64,000 nucleotides of DNA from Nocardiopsis terrae (GTDB taxonomy: Bacteria; Actinomycetota; Actinomycetes; Streptosporangiales; Streptosporangiaceae). The notes beneath the pieces are model-generated. The model searched no databases, was not told where the DNA came from, and saw only the letters and a list, made by a program, of their open reading frames with translations. Both the position numbers and the translations under genes were made by a program. Positions 24,945-33,955 of this stretch are shown here, in pieces (position 1 is the stretch's first letter; the number at the start of each line of letters is the position of its first letter). The stretch spans positions 241,142 to 305,141 of the forward strand of contig NZ_BMXJ01000004.1 in NCBI RefSeq assembly GCF_014651695.1, written 5' to 3'.

Positions 24945-26549
24945 TCAGCCTGCGACACGATCCTTGAGCGCCAGTCGCGCGATCAGAGCCGCCCGATCAA
25001 CCTTCCCGTTCGACGTGACCGGCAGGGATTCGACGCATTCAACAAACTGCGGCACCATATACGCAGGCAGGTTTCGCGCACAGAACTTCTGAATCATGTC
25101 GGGACCGTCTTCCGGATTCGTGTGGACGACGAAGGCCGCGAGGACGACCTCTCCACAACCATCGTCCACCACCAGAGCCGTGGCGGCCGACACGCCGGGG
25201 AACTCCAAGAGCCTGCGCTCGACCTCACCGAGCTCGACACGGTTCCCCCTGATCTGAACCTGCGAGTCGACGCGGCCGCAGAAGTAGAGCTCTCCCCCGC
25301 TGCCCCGATAGGCGAGGTCTCCCGTACGCAGGACGATCCTGCCTGAACGGGGGTCCTCCGGATCAACGACGAGAGAGCGCCGTGAACTCGCGGAGTCAGC
25401 CCAGTACCCGCTGAACAGCGCAGGCGTGCGGATGTGGATTTCTCCTGGGACGCCCGGTTCCTGGAGCGATATTCCCTGTTCATCGACGATGAACATCTCC
25501 GCCCCCGGGTGGGCATGACCGATCGACAGCACTTTCGTGTCTACGGGCAGCGGGTTGGGTACCTGAGTGAAGGAGCAGGCCATCGACTCGGTGCTGCCGT
25601 AACAGTTGACGATGCAGGCTTGAGGCTGCGCCTCCTGGAGAGCGCGCAGTTCGGGCACCGGGAACTCCTCCCCGCAGAACAGTACGCCGCGCACAGCCGT
25701 AAGCGCGGCCAACCTGTCGTACTCGTGCCGCAGTACCTGACGCCAGATGGACGGCACGCCGTTGACCTGTGTGGCACCGGTCTCGCTCAGCACTTGCAGG
25801 AATCGTCTGGGCCACCGCAGCAATGCTCGTGGAACCGGCACGACTGCCGCACCACTGCCCAGGGCCAGGCCGATGTCCAGGAGGGAGAAATCGAACTGCA
25901 GGGGCGATGTTGTGGCCACGCGACCGGTTTCGTCGACGATCCCGTACTGGAGCATGCCTCGGTAGAAGGCGACGACGGACTGGTGGCTCATCACCACGCC
26001 TTTGGGTTGTCCTGTGCTCCCAGAGGTAAAGATCATGTAGGCGGTGTCGGTCCCGGTCAGCGCGCGCCGACGACGCCTGCCCGCTTCCGGGGGCCGGGAC
26101 AGACGGAGTCCGTCAGGGCCGAACGTGCCGAGGCCCCCGGACGACGGGGTCCACTCGCGGATACCGGTCCGGGACCGCAGGTAGAGGCGTGGCTCTGTGG
26201 CCTGAGCGATCATCTGGATCCGCAGCTCCGGAGCCTCGGGGCTGACTGGGATGAACACCAGGCCGAGCGAGGAGCAAGCCAGCAGCATCGCGATGCTCTC
26301 CGAAGACGTGTCCGCCTCCAGGATCACGCGGTCACCCACGTCCAGACCGAGCTCTTCGAGGTGTGCGGCGTAGCCCTGCATTCGCTCGTTGAGCTGCCGG
26401 TATGTGGTGATCGAGTGCCTTCCGGGGCCGAGGTACTCAACGACGGCGGGATGGTCGGGAATGCGCTCCACATGGCGCAGGAGAAACCCGTGCAGGGTCT
26501 CGGCACCGGGATCGGTGAAGTGGTGGGCCCTGATCGAATCCGGTGTCAT
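24945..26549 (-). CDS. Stand-alone amino-acid adenylation enzyme (NRPS A domain)
   Basis: 534 residues, last gene of the leftward operon. A-domain core motifs run in order: MIFTSGSTGQPKGV (A3), NCYGSTES (A5), LRTGDLAYRG (A7), VQIRGNRVELGEVE (A8) and SNGKVDR (A10 with the catalytic Lys). The A4 region reads QFDFSLLD, with the Asp that binds an alpha-amino group, so the substrate should be an amino acid. It must charge one of the free carrier proteins in trans. Start ATG overlaps the flavin reductase stop (ATGA); the longer frame to 26663 runs into that gene. Confidence 0.85.
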   Translation of the reverse strand: MTPDSIRAHHFTDPGAETLHGFLLRHVERIPDHPAVVEYLGPGRHSITTYRQLNERMQGYAAHLEELGLDVGDRVILEADTSSESIAMLLACSSLGLVFIPVSPEAPELRIQMIAQATEPRLYLRSRTGIREWTPSSGGLGTFGPDGLRLSRPPEAGRRRRRALTGTDTAYMIFTSGSTGQPKGVVMSHQSVVAFYRGMLQYGIVDETGRVATTSPLQFDFSLLDIGLALGSGAAVVPVPRALLRWPRRFLQVLSETGATQVNGVPSIWRQVLRHEYDRLAALTAVRGVLFCGEEFPVPELRALQEAQPQACIVNCYGSTESMACSFTQVPNPLPVDTKVLSIGHAHPGAEMFIVDEQGISLQEPGVPGEIHIRTPALFSGYWADSASSRRSLVVDPEDPRSGRIVLRTGDLAYRGSGGELYFCGRVDSQVQIRGNRVELGEVERRLLEFPGVSAATALVVDDGCGEVVLAAFVVHTNPEDGPDMIQKFCARNLPAYMVPQFVECVESLPVTSNGKVDRAALIARLALKDRVAG

Positions 26550-27094
26550 ACCTGGTCCCCGCTCTCCTCGATCGTGTCTCTCCAGGCGGCAAGCCGCGGA
26601 CGGGCGACGTGGGCCTGTCCGTCCAAAAGCACCAGAGGGGTGTGCTCGTCCGTACGCGTCCACTGGACGGCACCGACCACGAGCGTGTGGTCATAGGCGG
26701 ACACGACCTGGACCAGATCGCAGGCCAGACTGGCTGACGTGTCCGCGAGGACCGGCACATCCCCCCACCAGGTATGCGGCACCCCATCGAGCCTCCGGGA
26801 GGGATCACCGGTCGCGAAACGTGTCGAGAGCTCGTACTGAGAACTCGAGAGCATGTTCACCATGAACCGCCCGCTGGACAGGACGTTGACCAGTGTCGTG
26901 CTCGTGCTCCCCAGAGACACGACGAGGCTCGGTGGACGCAGGGACAGGGAGAAGACGGACGTAGCCGTACAGCCGACCGGACCGTCCGCGCCCGCGGTGG
27001 TGATCACCGTGCAGGACTTCGGAAAGCGCGACATGGTCTGGCGGTAGGTACGGGTGCTCAGGGCACCCTCGACGTGTTCGACGGTCTCGGTCAT
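26546..27094 (-). CDS. Flavin reductase (HpaC/RutF-like)
   Basis: 182 residues, a single flavin-reductase-like split-barrel domain: TYRQTMSRFPKSCTVITT, GCTATSVFSLSLRPPSLVVS and FMVNMLSSSQ are typical. It would supply reduced FAD or FMN to a two-component monooxygenase. The partners in this operon are most likely the two acyl-CoA-dehydrogenase-fold proteins, since no other oxygenase is present. Start ATG 27094 is 14 bp after the stop of the upstream adenylation gene. Confidence 0.85.
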   Translation of the reverse strand: MTETVEHVEGALSTRTYRQTMSRFPKSCTVITTAGADGPVGCTATSVFSLSLRPPSLVVSLGSTSTTLVNVLSSGRFMVNMLSSSQYELSTRFATGDPSRRLDGVPHTWWGDVPVLADTSASLACDLVQVVSAYDHTLVVGAVQWTRTDEHTPLVLLDGQAHVARPRLAAWRDTIEESGDQV

Positions 27095-27108
27095 GATCGC
27101 CTTCCTTC

Positions 27109-28668
27109 TCAAGCAGTCTCTGACACGGGCTCGGACAGTGCGCGGCGGTCGATCTTGCCGTTCGCGTTGAGCGGCATCTCGTCGAGGAAGCGAACACCGC
27201 GGGGCACCATGTAGTGCGGCAGCCGCTGCCGCAGAGCTTCCAACAGGGCATTGACGTCGCTCGCCGCACCCGTGCACACTGCTTCGAGGACGACGTCCCC
27301 ACTACTGCTCTCGAGGTCCGGCAGGGCCAGGACGACCGCTTCGGTCACACCGCGCTGATCACGCAGCGCCGCCTCGATCTCCCCCAGCTCCACCCGGTAA
27401 CCGCGCAGCTTTATCTGGTGGTCCAGGCGGCCCTGGTGCACGAGCTGCCCGCCCCACTCCTGGACGCGGTCTCCGGTTCGGTACCAGTGCGACGGGGTGA
27501 GGGGCTCCGTTCCCTGGTACACAACTGCCTTGTCGCCGTCGAAAGTGAGAAAGCGACCTGCGTCGTCCTCAGGGTTCAGGTACCCGGGGAAGCGCTGTGG
27601 TCCGCGGACACAGAGTTCACCGTCATCGGTCGGACGCCCTTCCTCGTCCAGGATGAGGTGTTCCTGCCCCGGGTAAGGCGTACCGATCGGGACGGTGCCG
27701 TTGGCCGGACGGGGCCAATGAGCACGGTCCCGGGGAAGCCGGTACTCGGTCCAGGTGATCGTGTTCTCCGTGGGTCCGTAGATGTTCTCCACGCTGGACC
27801 GGGGTGCGGCGTCGTGCCACGCCTGTGCCTGCTGGAGGGTCAGAGCCTCCCCGCAGAAGAGGCTCCACCTCAGTGTCGGCATGCTGTCCGGCCGGAGCGC
27901 CCGCAGGCGTTTCGCGATAGTCACAAGGGACGGGACGGAGTTCCAGTGGGTGATTCTCTTCCGGTTGACGAAGCGGACCGGGGAGAGGAGGTCCTTCTGG
28001 TCGGGGACGACCAGGGTCGCGCCCGATCCCCAGGCCGCGAACATGTCGTAGACCGAAGGGTCGAATGTAAGGTCGAAGGTCTGCGAGACACGGTCCCCCG
28101 CTCCGAGCTCGTAGCGCGCGATCACGTGGTTCAGGTAAGCCGTGACGTTGGAGTGAGTAATGGGCACCCCTTTGGGCCGCCCGGTGGAACCAGAGGTGAA
28201 GAGAGCGTAGGCTGCGCGGTCGATCTCCGGAACCAGGGGCGGTGCCGGCGTCCTCGCCCCTCGACGCAGGGGGGCGAGGTCGTCCTGCCTCAGAGCTGAC
28301 AGGGGTACGTTCAGCTGGACGTTCTGGGCTGCGCCCGCCTCGCCGAGCACCATGTCGAGGCGGGCCTCCGCGGCGATAGCGGCGATCCGGTTGACGGGGA
28401 AAGCAGGGTTCAGGGGGACGACGGTCGCACCGAGCCTCTGGACCGCCAGGTATCCCGCGTAGGCCAGCGTGCTCCTGCTGGCCAGGAGTCCGACGCGTTC
28501 GGGTACGGAGCCATGGAAGTCCGTGATGTGCTCGGCGAGTCCGGCGGCCAGGCGCGCCAGCTCGGCGTAGGTGAGGATTTCGTCGCCCACTTCCAGTGCC
28601 GCATGGGAGTCCGAAGAGCGCTCCGCTGATCGCTCGAACCAGCCGAACATGGTCTGAGGTGCTGTCAT
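27109..28668 (-). CDS. Stand-alone amino-acid adenylation enzyme (second)
   Basis: 519 residues. Motifs: [18 protein letters not shown] (A3), NIYGPTEN (A5), WYRTGDRVQ (A7), [17 protein letters not shown] (A8), [11 protein letters not shown] (A10). The A4 segment [13 protein letters not shown] has the amino-group Asp. No condensation or carrier domain is attached. It resembles small amino acid-carrier-protein ligases that load discrete ACPs. The start ATG overlaps the BtrH-like gene's stop (ATGA). Substrate is not predictable with confidence by eye. Confidence 0.85.
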   Translation of the reverse strand: MTAPQTMFGWFERSAERSSDSHAALEVGDEILTYAELARLAAGLAEHITDFHGSVPERVGLLASRSTLAYAGYLAVQRLGATVVPLNPAFPVNRIAAIAAEARLDMVLGEAGAAQNVQLNVPLSALRQDDLAPLRRGARTPAPPLVPEIDRAAYALFTSGSTGRPKGVPITHSNVTAYLNHVIARYELGAGDRVSQTFDLTFDPSVYDMFAAWGSGATLVVPDQKDLLSPVRFVNRKRITHWNSVPSLVTIAKRLRALRPDSMPTLRWSLFCGEALTLQQAQAWHDAAPRSSVENIYGPTENTITWTEYRLPRDRAHWPRPANGTVPIGTPYPGQEHLILDEEGRPTDDGELCVRGPQRFPGYLNPEDDAGRFLTFDGDKAVVYQGTEPLTPSHWYRTGDRVQEWGGQLVHQGRLDHQIKLRGYRVELGEIEAALRDQRGVTEAVVLALPDLESSSGDVVLEAVCTGAASDVNALLEALRQRLPHYMVPRGVRFLDEMPLNANGKIDRRALSEPVSETA

Positions 28669-29603
28669 CGGTCTGCTCCTGTTCGGTAAACGAGAGAAAG
28701 CGTGGACATCACGTCGTGGAATGTCTTGACCATCACCCCGGGGCGGGGGCGGCCGCGCGCGGCCGAGGCCGCTGCGAAGCGCACCGCACGCGGTAGCTCG
28801 CCCCAGGCGGCCGAGGCGGCTTCGGCCTCGGCTCCCGAGAGCTGTCCATTCCTGGCGAGGTAGGCGATCCGGTGCTGGTGGTGGCGTGTAGCCGACCACA
28901 CATCGAGGGAGTTGCGCTCCAGTGCCAGGCCGTCTTCGGCCAAGCGGTCGCAGACATGGCTCAGCGCGGCATGCGGGTCGTCGATCCAGCCGCCCTCAGC
29001 CGCCCGGTGGACGGGTGCGGGTTGTCGTACCAACCAGCTGTAGTGATGCGGGGGTGAAACGTCCATATCGCCACCGAGGGCGTAACGGTTGCGCATGACG
29101 AGTTCAGGCCCTTGGGTCACCACAGGTGTCAGGGCCCGCTGGAGCTCCCGGTCATCGAACCATCCGGTGAAGGGGAGCTGCTCACCCTGAGGAAGGAGGG
29201 CCTGAAAATGATCCGTCACCCGCCACTGGTCCCTGCGCCGATCCGTCAGCAGGATCCAGTGGGAGACGTCAGCAGTACCGAAGTGCGGAGACCAGGGAAG
29301 GTACCGGGTGTTGGCCGAGGCCAGTACCGTTCCTGACGCGGTGAGCTCCGCGGCCAACCCCTCCTGGGCCTTGCACCACGAGGGAGATCCCTTACAGGCG
29401 AGTTCGAGACCGTCCTCGCCGCGGTCGACGCGCTGGTGGTGGGAGAAGCCGAGGAGACCGCCCTCTCCGTCTGCTCGCACGCGGAGGTGGACGGATCGGG
29501 CCAGGCGCTCGGCGATGTCCGGAATGTGGCTTTGGAGGCAGGGGACGAGGTTCGTCGTGTAGCAGCTGAGTGCGGGCACGGCTGTCACGAAAGGAGCACT
29601 CAC
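28665..29603 (-). CDS. BtrH-like acyltransferase, free-standing
   Basis: 312 residues from a GTG that overlaps the PPTase stop. It resembles the carrier-fused protein at 32789-33955: both have a Cys near the N-terminus followed by x(3)-Asn-Leu (Cys14, SCYTTNL), a PWSPxxG...H block (His115, [14 protein letters not shown]) and an Asp (Asp131, WRVTDHF). This Cys-His-Asp set and layout match the BtrH N-terminal domain (PF14399-type), which moves an aminoacyl chain from an acyl carrier protein to an amine in butirosin biosynthesis. Family assignment is by motif and context. The C-terminal third is helical and of unknown role. Confidence 0.6.
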   Translation of the reverse strand: MSAPFVTAVPALSCYTTNLVPCLQSHIPDIAERLARSVHLRVRADGEGGLLGFSHHQRVDRGEDGLELACKGSPSWCKAQEGLAAELTASGTVLASANTRYLPWSPHFGTADVSHWILLTDRRRDQWRVTDHFQALLPQGEQLPFTGWFDDRELQRALTPVVTQGPELVMRNRYALGGDMDVSPPHHYSWLVRQPAPVHRAAEGGWIDDPHAALSHVCDRLAEDGLALERNSLDVWSATRHHQHRIAYLARNGQLSGAEAEAASAAWGELPRAVRFAAASAARGRPRPGVMVKTFHDVMSTLSLVYRTGADR

Positions 29604-30214
29604 CGGGGAATCTCCTTCCACGCGCAGCTCAACGGTGTTTCGGACAGGCCGCGCAGGCTGAGCCAGTGGTAGCCCTTCCATGAGCCGACAGAGTGTCTCG
29701 GAGGCACGTCGATCGACCACGGTCGTCCGGACAGACCGGTGCCCTCGGCCTTCACACATGCCTCCTGCGCGGTCCAGATCCAGGCGAGCTCGCGTGCGCG
29801 CTGTGTCGGATTCATGGCGTCCAGGACTCCTGCTCCCTCCCGGACGCAACGCCGGACCAGCGATGCGTTCAAGTGCTCAGGGGGATGCTGGACGTCGACA
29901 CCTACGTGCCGGTCGGGTGACACGCACGCGGCGACGGTCCAGTCGTCGTGCGCGATGCTGATACCCGCTTTGGGCCAGCCCGCCAGCTCGGGTCTACCGT
30001 TGCCGTCCGGTACGACGTCCGCGTCCGCGGCCTCGGGAAGGACCTCACTGAGAAGCGAGCGCAGCAGGGCGCGCCCGGCCAGAAACTCCCTGGCCCGCCA
30101 AGCGACCATGGTGCGCGCACGCGCCATGTCCCGACGGCGGGGGAAGCCGGTACCCAGGTCGTCCATGGAGGCTGAGACCAGCCAAACGCCTGGCGCGATC
30201 ACAACGGGTGTCAT
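29600..30214 (-). CDS. 4'-phosphopantetheinyl transferase (Sfp-like)
   Basis: 204 residues. GISIAHDDWTVAACV, VGVDVQHPPEH (Mg-binding Asp) and WIWTAQEACVKAEGTGL (the W..KEA..K helix, here with Gln for the first Lys) define the PPTase fold. It converts apo carrier proteins to the holo form, needed for the five carrier domains encoded in this operon. The stop overlaps the BtrH-like start (GTGA) and the start overlaps the upstream stop (ATGA). Confidence 0.9.
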   Translation of the reverse strand: MTPVVIAPGVWLVSASMDDLGTGFPRRRDMARARTMVAWRAREFLAGRALLRSLLSEVLPEAADADVVPDGNGRPELAGWPKAGISIAHDDWTVAACVSPDRHVGVDVQHPPEHLNASLVRRCVREGAGVLDAMNPTQRARELAWIWTAQEACVKAEGTGLSGRPWSIDVPPRHSVGSWKGYHWLSLRGLSETPLSCAWKEIPR

Positions 30215-31329
30215 GGGATCAACTCCGCGAGAATGGCGTCGCTCTTGTCCGCGATCACGGATCGGACCACTTCAGTCGTCCCGCCTCCGATCCCGAACAG
30301 AGCGGTCTGAGCGCGCAGGCGCTGGGCTCCGGCCCGGCTGAACCCTTCAGCGCCCTGGAGGTGGGCGCATTCGTTGAGCACGCGGTCGAGCATGGGTGCG
30401 ACACTGGCTTTGAGCAGTGCGCCAGCGGTGGTGTCATGCTGGTAGGCGACCTTGGGCGCCAGCTCGTCGGTCAGCGCCCGAAACTGCCGAGTCAGGGCCA
30501 GGCAGGCTGCGAAACGCTGCCGGATGCTGTCGATGTGCCACATCGAAGTGTCCCTGACTGTGCGGCCTTTCAGCAGGTCACGGGTCTCGGTGAGTACCCG
30601 CCGGGCCAGAGCTGCACCCCACAGGGCACCGGCCAGGCGCTCGACAGCGATGCGTTTGGCGAAGTCGACCAATCCCCGCCCGTTGCGCCCAGCCATGTGA
30701 TCGCGCGAGAGGCGGACCCCGTCGAAGCGGATGTGTCCGGTTCCAGAACCTTCGAAGAGTTCAGTGTCCGCTTCTTCCACGCTCACTCCAGCCAGGTCGG
30801 CCGGGACCAGGACCCATGTGAAGTTGGTGAAGTGGGTCCCTGGCCGGTGTCTTGCCAGAACCAGGTGCCAGTCAGCCTGGGTGGCGTTGGTGATCCACTT
30901 CTTGAGCCCGTTGAGGACGATGTCATCGCCTTCGTCGGCGATCTCCGTCTCCAGGGCGGTCAGGTCAGACCCCGGAACCGCGTCCGTGGCGGCGAACGAG
31001 ACGACCGACCGCCCGGCCAAAGCGTCACTCAGTGCTCGGGCCGCCACGTCTCCGGGGGCACTTGCCAGCATCGGCACCGCGGTGGCGATCTGGACGCAGG
31101 CGGAGAGCGTCGAGCCGACCCCGACCCGCGCGTCCACTTCGGCGAGCAGGGAGCCCAGGCGTTCTGGCTCCACTCCCTGAGCGGGGTCATGATTTTGGTA
31201 GGCGCCCCGGATCCGGTCGTCTGAGCCGAGGGCCGCCCAGAGTTGTCGGCCGCCCGCCGTCGGGCACAGGGTGTCGACTGCGAGGGGGCTGTTCGAGTGA
31301 GGCGGTGCGACCACCGTTGAATCACGCAA
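30211..31329 (-). CDS. Acyl-CoA-dehydrogenase-fold flavoprotein A
   Basis: 372 residues. The mid-domain SFAATDAVPGSDLTALETEI, the FAD-contact region LNGLKKWITNATQADW and the C-terminal helix HLQGAEGFSRAGAQRLRAQT...GGTTEVVRSVIAD are the ACAD pattern. At the place where true dehydrogenases carry the catalytic Glu (GYxxExPVER) the sequence has Ala-Gly, so classical alpha,beta-dehydrogenation is doubtful. With a flavin reductase in the operon it could be a flavin-dependent oxygenase or oxidase acting on a carrier-bound amino acid. Its start overlaps the sister gene by 8 bp. Confidence 0.8.
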   Translation of the reverse strand: MRDSTVVAPPHSNSPLAVDTLCPTAGGRQLWAALGSDDRIRGAYQNHDPAQGVEPERLGSLLAEVDARVGVGSTLSACVQIATAVPMLASAPGDVAARALSDALAGRSVVSFAATDAVPGSDLTALETEIADEGDDIVLNGLKKWITNATQADWHLVLARHRPGTHFTNFTWVLVPADLAGVSVEEADTELFEGSGTGHIRFDGVRLSRDHMAGRNGRGLVDFAKRIAVERLAGALWGAALARRVLTETRDLLKGRTVRDTSMWHIDSIRQRFAACLALTRQFRALTDELAPKVAYQHDTTAGALLKASVAPMLDRVLNECAHLQGAEGFSRAGAQRLRAQTALFGIGGGTTEVVRSVIADKSDAILAELIP

Positions 31330-32515
31330 GGGTCACCCCCTTGTCGAGCAGGACGAGGCGTCCGTCGGCCAGAAGCAGGCGGTCGTTGCTGTAGTTCATC
31401 GATGCAGAGCGCAGGTCACGCAGAGCCTTCTCCAGCATGCTGGGGGAATCCTTGAGGTAGCCGTGACGCAGCCCCAGCGCTTCGACGAGGTCGTTGACGG
31501 CCGCGTAGCACTGCTCGGAGGCCGTGATCTTGAGCGCGTTGAGCTGGAGCTGGTGGCGAGGAGCCGACAGGTCCGACAGGGGGGCGATGGTGCGCTCGGT
31601 GTGGCGGAGCAGAGCATGCACCGTGTCGATCCGCTGACGCGATCTGGCCAGACGGCTCAGCAACAGCTCGGACCCTGTGTCGAAGCGTTTGCGCTCGGCG
31701 GGAGAACGGATCAGGTCGACCACGCGGGAGAGCCCGCCGCAGGCGGTACCCAGCCAGCACGCTGCCCATCCGAGGTGGGCGTAGGGGGCGAACACATCTT
31801 GGGCGATCCGAGCGAACGCACCGTGTTCGCCCACCACGTTGCCTTCGGGCACCTGACCCTTGAGGGTCAGGGCCCCGCTGTGGCTCGCCCGCATACCGAG
31901 GGGCTGCCACTCACCAGAGGCGGTGACGTTGACCTGGTCCCGATCAGCGTAGATCAGGGACACCTCGCTGGGGGATGCGGCGTTGGGGCTCCGCATCGTC
32001 ATGAGGAAGCCGTCGGCGTGGGCGCCCCCGGTCACGATCGGCGCGAACCGGTCGATCACCAGACTCCCCTCGTCAGCGACCAGTCCGGCTTCGGCGCTGA
32101 GCAGGTGCCCGCCCTTGCCGGCCTCGGTGGTGACTGAGGCGAGGTAGACCTCGCCGGCCGCGATACGGCGGAGGAGGCCTCGCCTCAGCGGTTCATGCGC
32201 GTACTTCACGATGGCGGCAGCCTGTTGACAATGCATGGTGAGGATCATCGCTGCGGACATGTCGGCACGACCGAGCCGGATCGCCACGTCCAGGAGGTCA
32301 GCGAGTGTTCCGCCGAGGCCGCCGTACTCAACTGGCACGACCAGCCCCAGAAGCCCGCTCTCCCGCATGGCGGTAAGGGCCTCTACGGGGAAGACGGCCT
32401 CCTCGTCGGTTCGGCGGGCGTGCTCCGCGACGGTCGCGGCCACCCGTTCCGTGCGTTCGATGATGCTCGGGGTGGTGCTCCGGGGTCGCTGCGCCGTGGC
32501 TGCGGGGGTGCTCAT
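31322..32515 (-). CDS. Acyl-CoA-dehydrogenase-fold flavoprotein B
   Basis: 397 residues. ESGLLGLVVPVEYGGLGGTL near the N-terminus, YLASVTTEAGKGGHL and IDRFAPIVTGGAHADGFLM in the middle, and the C-terminal LGLRHGYLKDSPSMLEKALRD give the ACAD fold. No Glu stands in the usual catalytic position. This subtype overlaps with group D flavin monooxygenases (the isobutylamine N-hydroxylase type), which use FADH2 from a separate reductase, and one is encoded in the same operon. Start ATG overlaps the ACP stop (ATGA). Confidence 0.8.
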   Translation of the reverse strand: MSTPAATAQRPRSTTPSIIERTERVAATVAEHARRTDEEAVFPVEALTAMRESGLLGLVVPVEYGGLGGTLADLLDVAIRLGRADMSAAMILTMHCQQAAAIVKYAHEPLRRGLLRRIAAGEVYLASVTTEAGKGGHLLSAEAGLVADEGSLVIDRFAPIVTGGAHADGFLMTMRSPNAASPSEVSLIYADRDQVNVTASGEWQPLGMRASHSGALTLKGQVPEGNVVGEHGAFARIAQDVFAPYAHLGWAACWLGTACGGLSRVVDLIRSPAERKRFDTGSELLLSRLARSRQRIDTVHALLRHTERTIAPLSDLSAPRHQLQLNALKITASEQCYAAVNDLVEALGLRHGYLKDSPSMLEKALRDLRSASMNYSNDRLLLADGRLVLLDKGVTLA

Positions 32516-32772
32516 AGGGCGGTCACTCCCCCGCCTTCGGCCGCCATCGTGGTGGCGATGGCGCTCCACAAGGTCCCAGCGGTCGCGAAGGTGGCGTCGT
32601 TGAGGTACTCGTCCGCCAACGTGATACCGAACGTGTCCTCGATGGCGAACAGCAACTCGATGGACTGCATCGAGTCGAGGCCGAGGGCGGGTAGAGGCGA
32701 GTCCTCGGTGATGCTCTGGCCACCGAGGTACTTCAGGAACGGTGTGAGCAGCTGAGGCAGTCGGGAGTCCAT
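32512..32772 (-). CDS. Free acyl/peptidyl carrier protein 1
   Basis: 86 residues, four-helix carrier protein. The phosphopantetheine Ser lies in ALGLDSMQSIELLFAIEDTFG, a canonical LGLDSM site. The sequence looks like a classical acidic ACP. Starts 16 bp after the stop of the BtrH-carrier fusion gene. It is a likely acceptor for one of the stand-alone adenylation enzymes. Confidence 0.9.
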   Translation of the reverse strand: MDSRLPQLLTPFLKYLGGQSITEDSPLPALGLDSMQSIELLFAIEDTFGITLADEYLNDATFATAGTLWSAIATTMAAEGGGVTAL

Positions 32773-32788
32773 CCGTGATTTCCTTCCG

Positions 32789-33955
32789 TCAGCGGTTCTG
32801 GGTCGAAGTGGCCAAGTGGACGAGGTCGTCCAGCCGGTGCAGGTTCTCGGGAACGAGATCCTCCGGATCGAACTCGATGCCGAGCTCGTGTTCGATGCGC
32901 TCCACGAGGGCGATGAGCCGGAACGAGCTGTATCCGATCAGGTCGGTCAGGTCGGCACCGGCGAGTACCGCGGCCTCGTTCGTGGAGAACACTGAAGTCA
33001 CAGCGCCCAGGACGACCGCGCGTACTTCCGAAGCGGCTTGCGGCGAGCCGGACTCGCCGGTCGTCCGCTGCGCGAAGCGCCTGACCGGCAGGCTGCTGGT
33101 TCCGAAGACCGCGGTGTCGGCGGCGATGGTGTCGGCCAGGTCGGGAATCAGACGCTCGGGCTCGGCCCTGCCGCGTTGGACGCGACGGAGCGCGATATAG
33201 GCCTGCTCGGCCATGCGGTCCCAGCGGCGCAGGTGGTCGTTGACCTCCTGTTGGTCCGGCAGACCGAGTGAAACGCGAAACGCGGCGTGCAGTTTGCGTG
33301 AGCGGGCGAGGAGCCAGGTCTCGGTGCTGAGCTGCTCCAGCGCGGCCAGCCGGTCCGGATGGGCCGCATACGCGGCCAGATAGGCGTCGGCGTCACCCAG
33401 GCTGATCGTCGGTGAGCAGGTTGGGGGGCCGCCGGCACTGGGTGTGAAGACGACCGTGATGGAGGCGCGGGGGATCTCCTCCCAGCCATATACCCATTGC
33501 CCTGGTTCGGACAGCCCCCACGGAGTGGGGTTGTGGTAGGCGTCGGTGACCTGTGCCCTGCCGTTCTGGTCAACGGCGATCAGGCTGTGTTCCATATGGC
33601 GTCGCCCGTAGTAGGGCGACCAGGGCATCGAGTACGAGTCCGCGACGATGTAGAGCGGCCCCTCCTCCTCGGCGATCCGTGCCAGGTCGGCTCCGGATGT
33701 GCCCATATGGACGGACCTGGCGTGAAGACCCAGCGCCTTCACCTCGGCGAGTTGGTCGGAGAACGAGGGCTCGACCGTCGGCAGGCCCGAATCGGTGGGT
33801 CTGCACTGGAAGCGGAGAGTCGCGCCGAGGGCCAGGTGCGTCCCTGCTCCATGGTGGTGGTCGGCCAGGACCGCGAGGTTGGATTGGATGCAGTCCAGGA
33901 GCGGGGCCCGGACGCCGGGCACGGCCGACCCCAGGTTGGTGTTCGTCAGGGTCAT
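32789..33955 (-). CDS. BtrH-like acyltransferase fused to a C-terminal carrier protein
   Basis: 388 residues. The N-terminal part (about 1-300) has a Cys-His-Asp set like its paralogue: Cys22 (DCIQSNLAVL), His123 (PWSPYYGRRHMEHSL) and Asp138 (VTDAYHN), the pattern of BtrH N-terminal acyltransferases. Residues about 310-380 form a carrier domain: LIGYSSFRLIALVERIEHEL with Ser344 in the phosphopantetheine position (YSSF instead of the usual DSL). A self-contained transferase plus carrier is unusual. The start overlaps the TrpB-like gene's stop (ATGA). Role inferred: moving an aminoacyl or peptidyl chain between carriers or onto an amine. Confidence 0.65.
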   Translation of the reverse strand: MTLTNTNLGSAVPGVRAPLLDCIQSNLAVLADHHHGAGTHLALGATLRFQCRPTDSGLPTVEPSFSDQLAEVKALGLHARSVHMGTSGADLARIAEEEGPLYIVADSYSMPWSPYYGRRHMEHSLIAVDQNGRAQVTDAYHNPTPWGLSEPGQWVYGWEEIPRASITVVFTPSAGGPPTCSPTISLGDADAYLAAYAAHPDRLAALEQLSTETWLLARSRKLHAAFRVSLGLPDQQEVNDHLRRWDRMAEQAYIALRRVQRGRAEPERLIPDLADTIAADTAVFGTSSLPVRRFAQRTTGESGSPQAASEVRAVVLGAVTSVFSTNEAAVLAGADLTDLIGYSSFRLIALVERIEHELGIEFDPEDLVPENLHRLDDLVHLATSTQNR

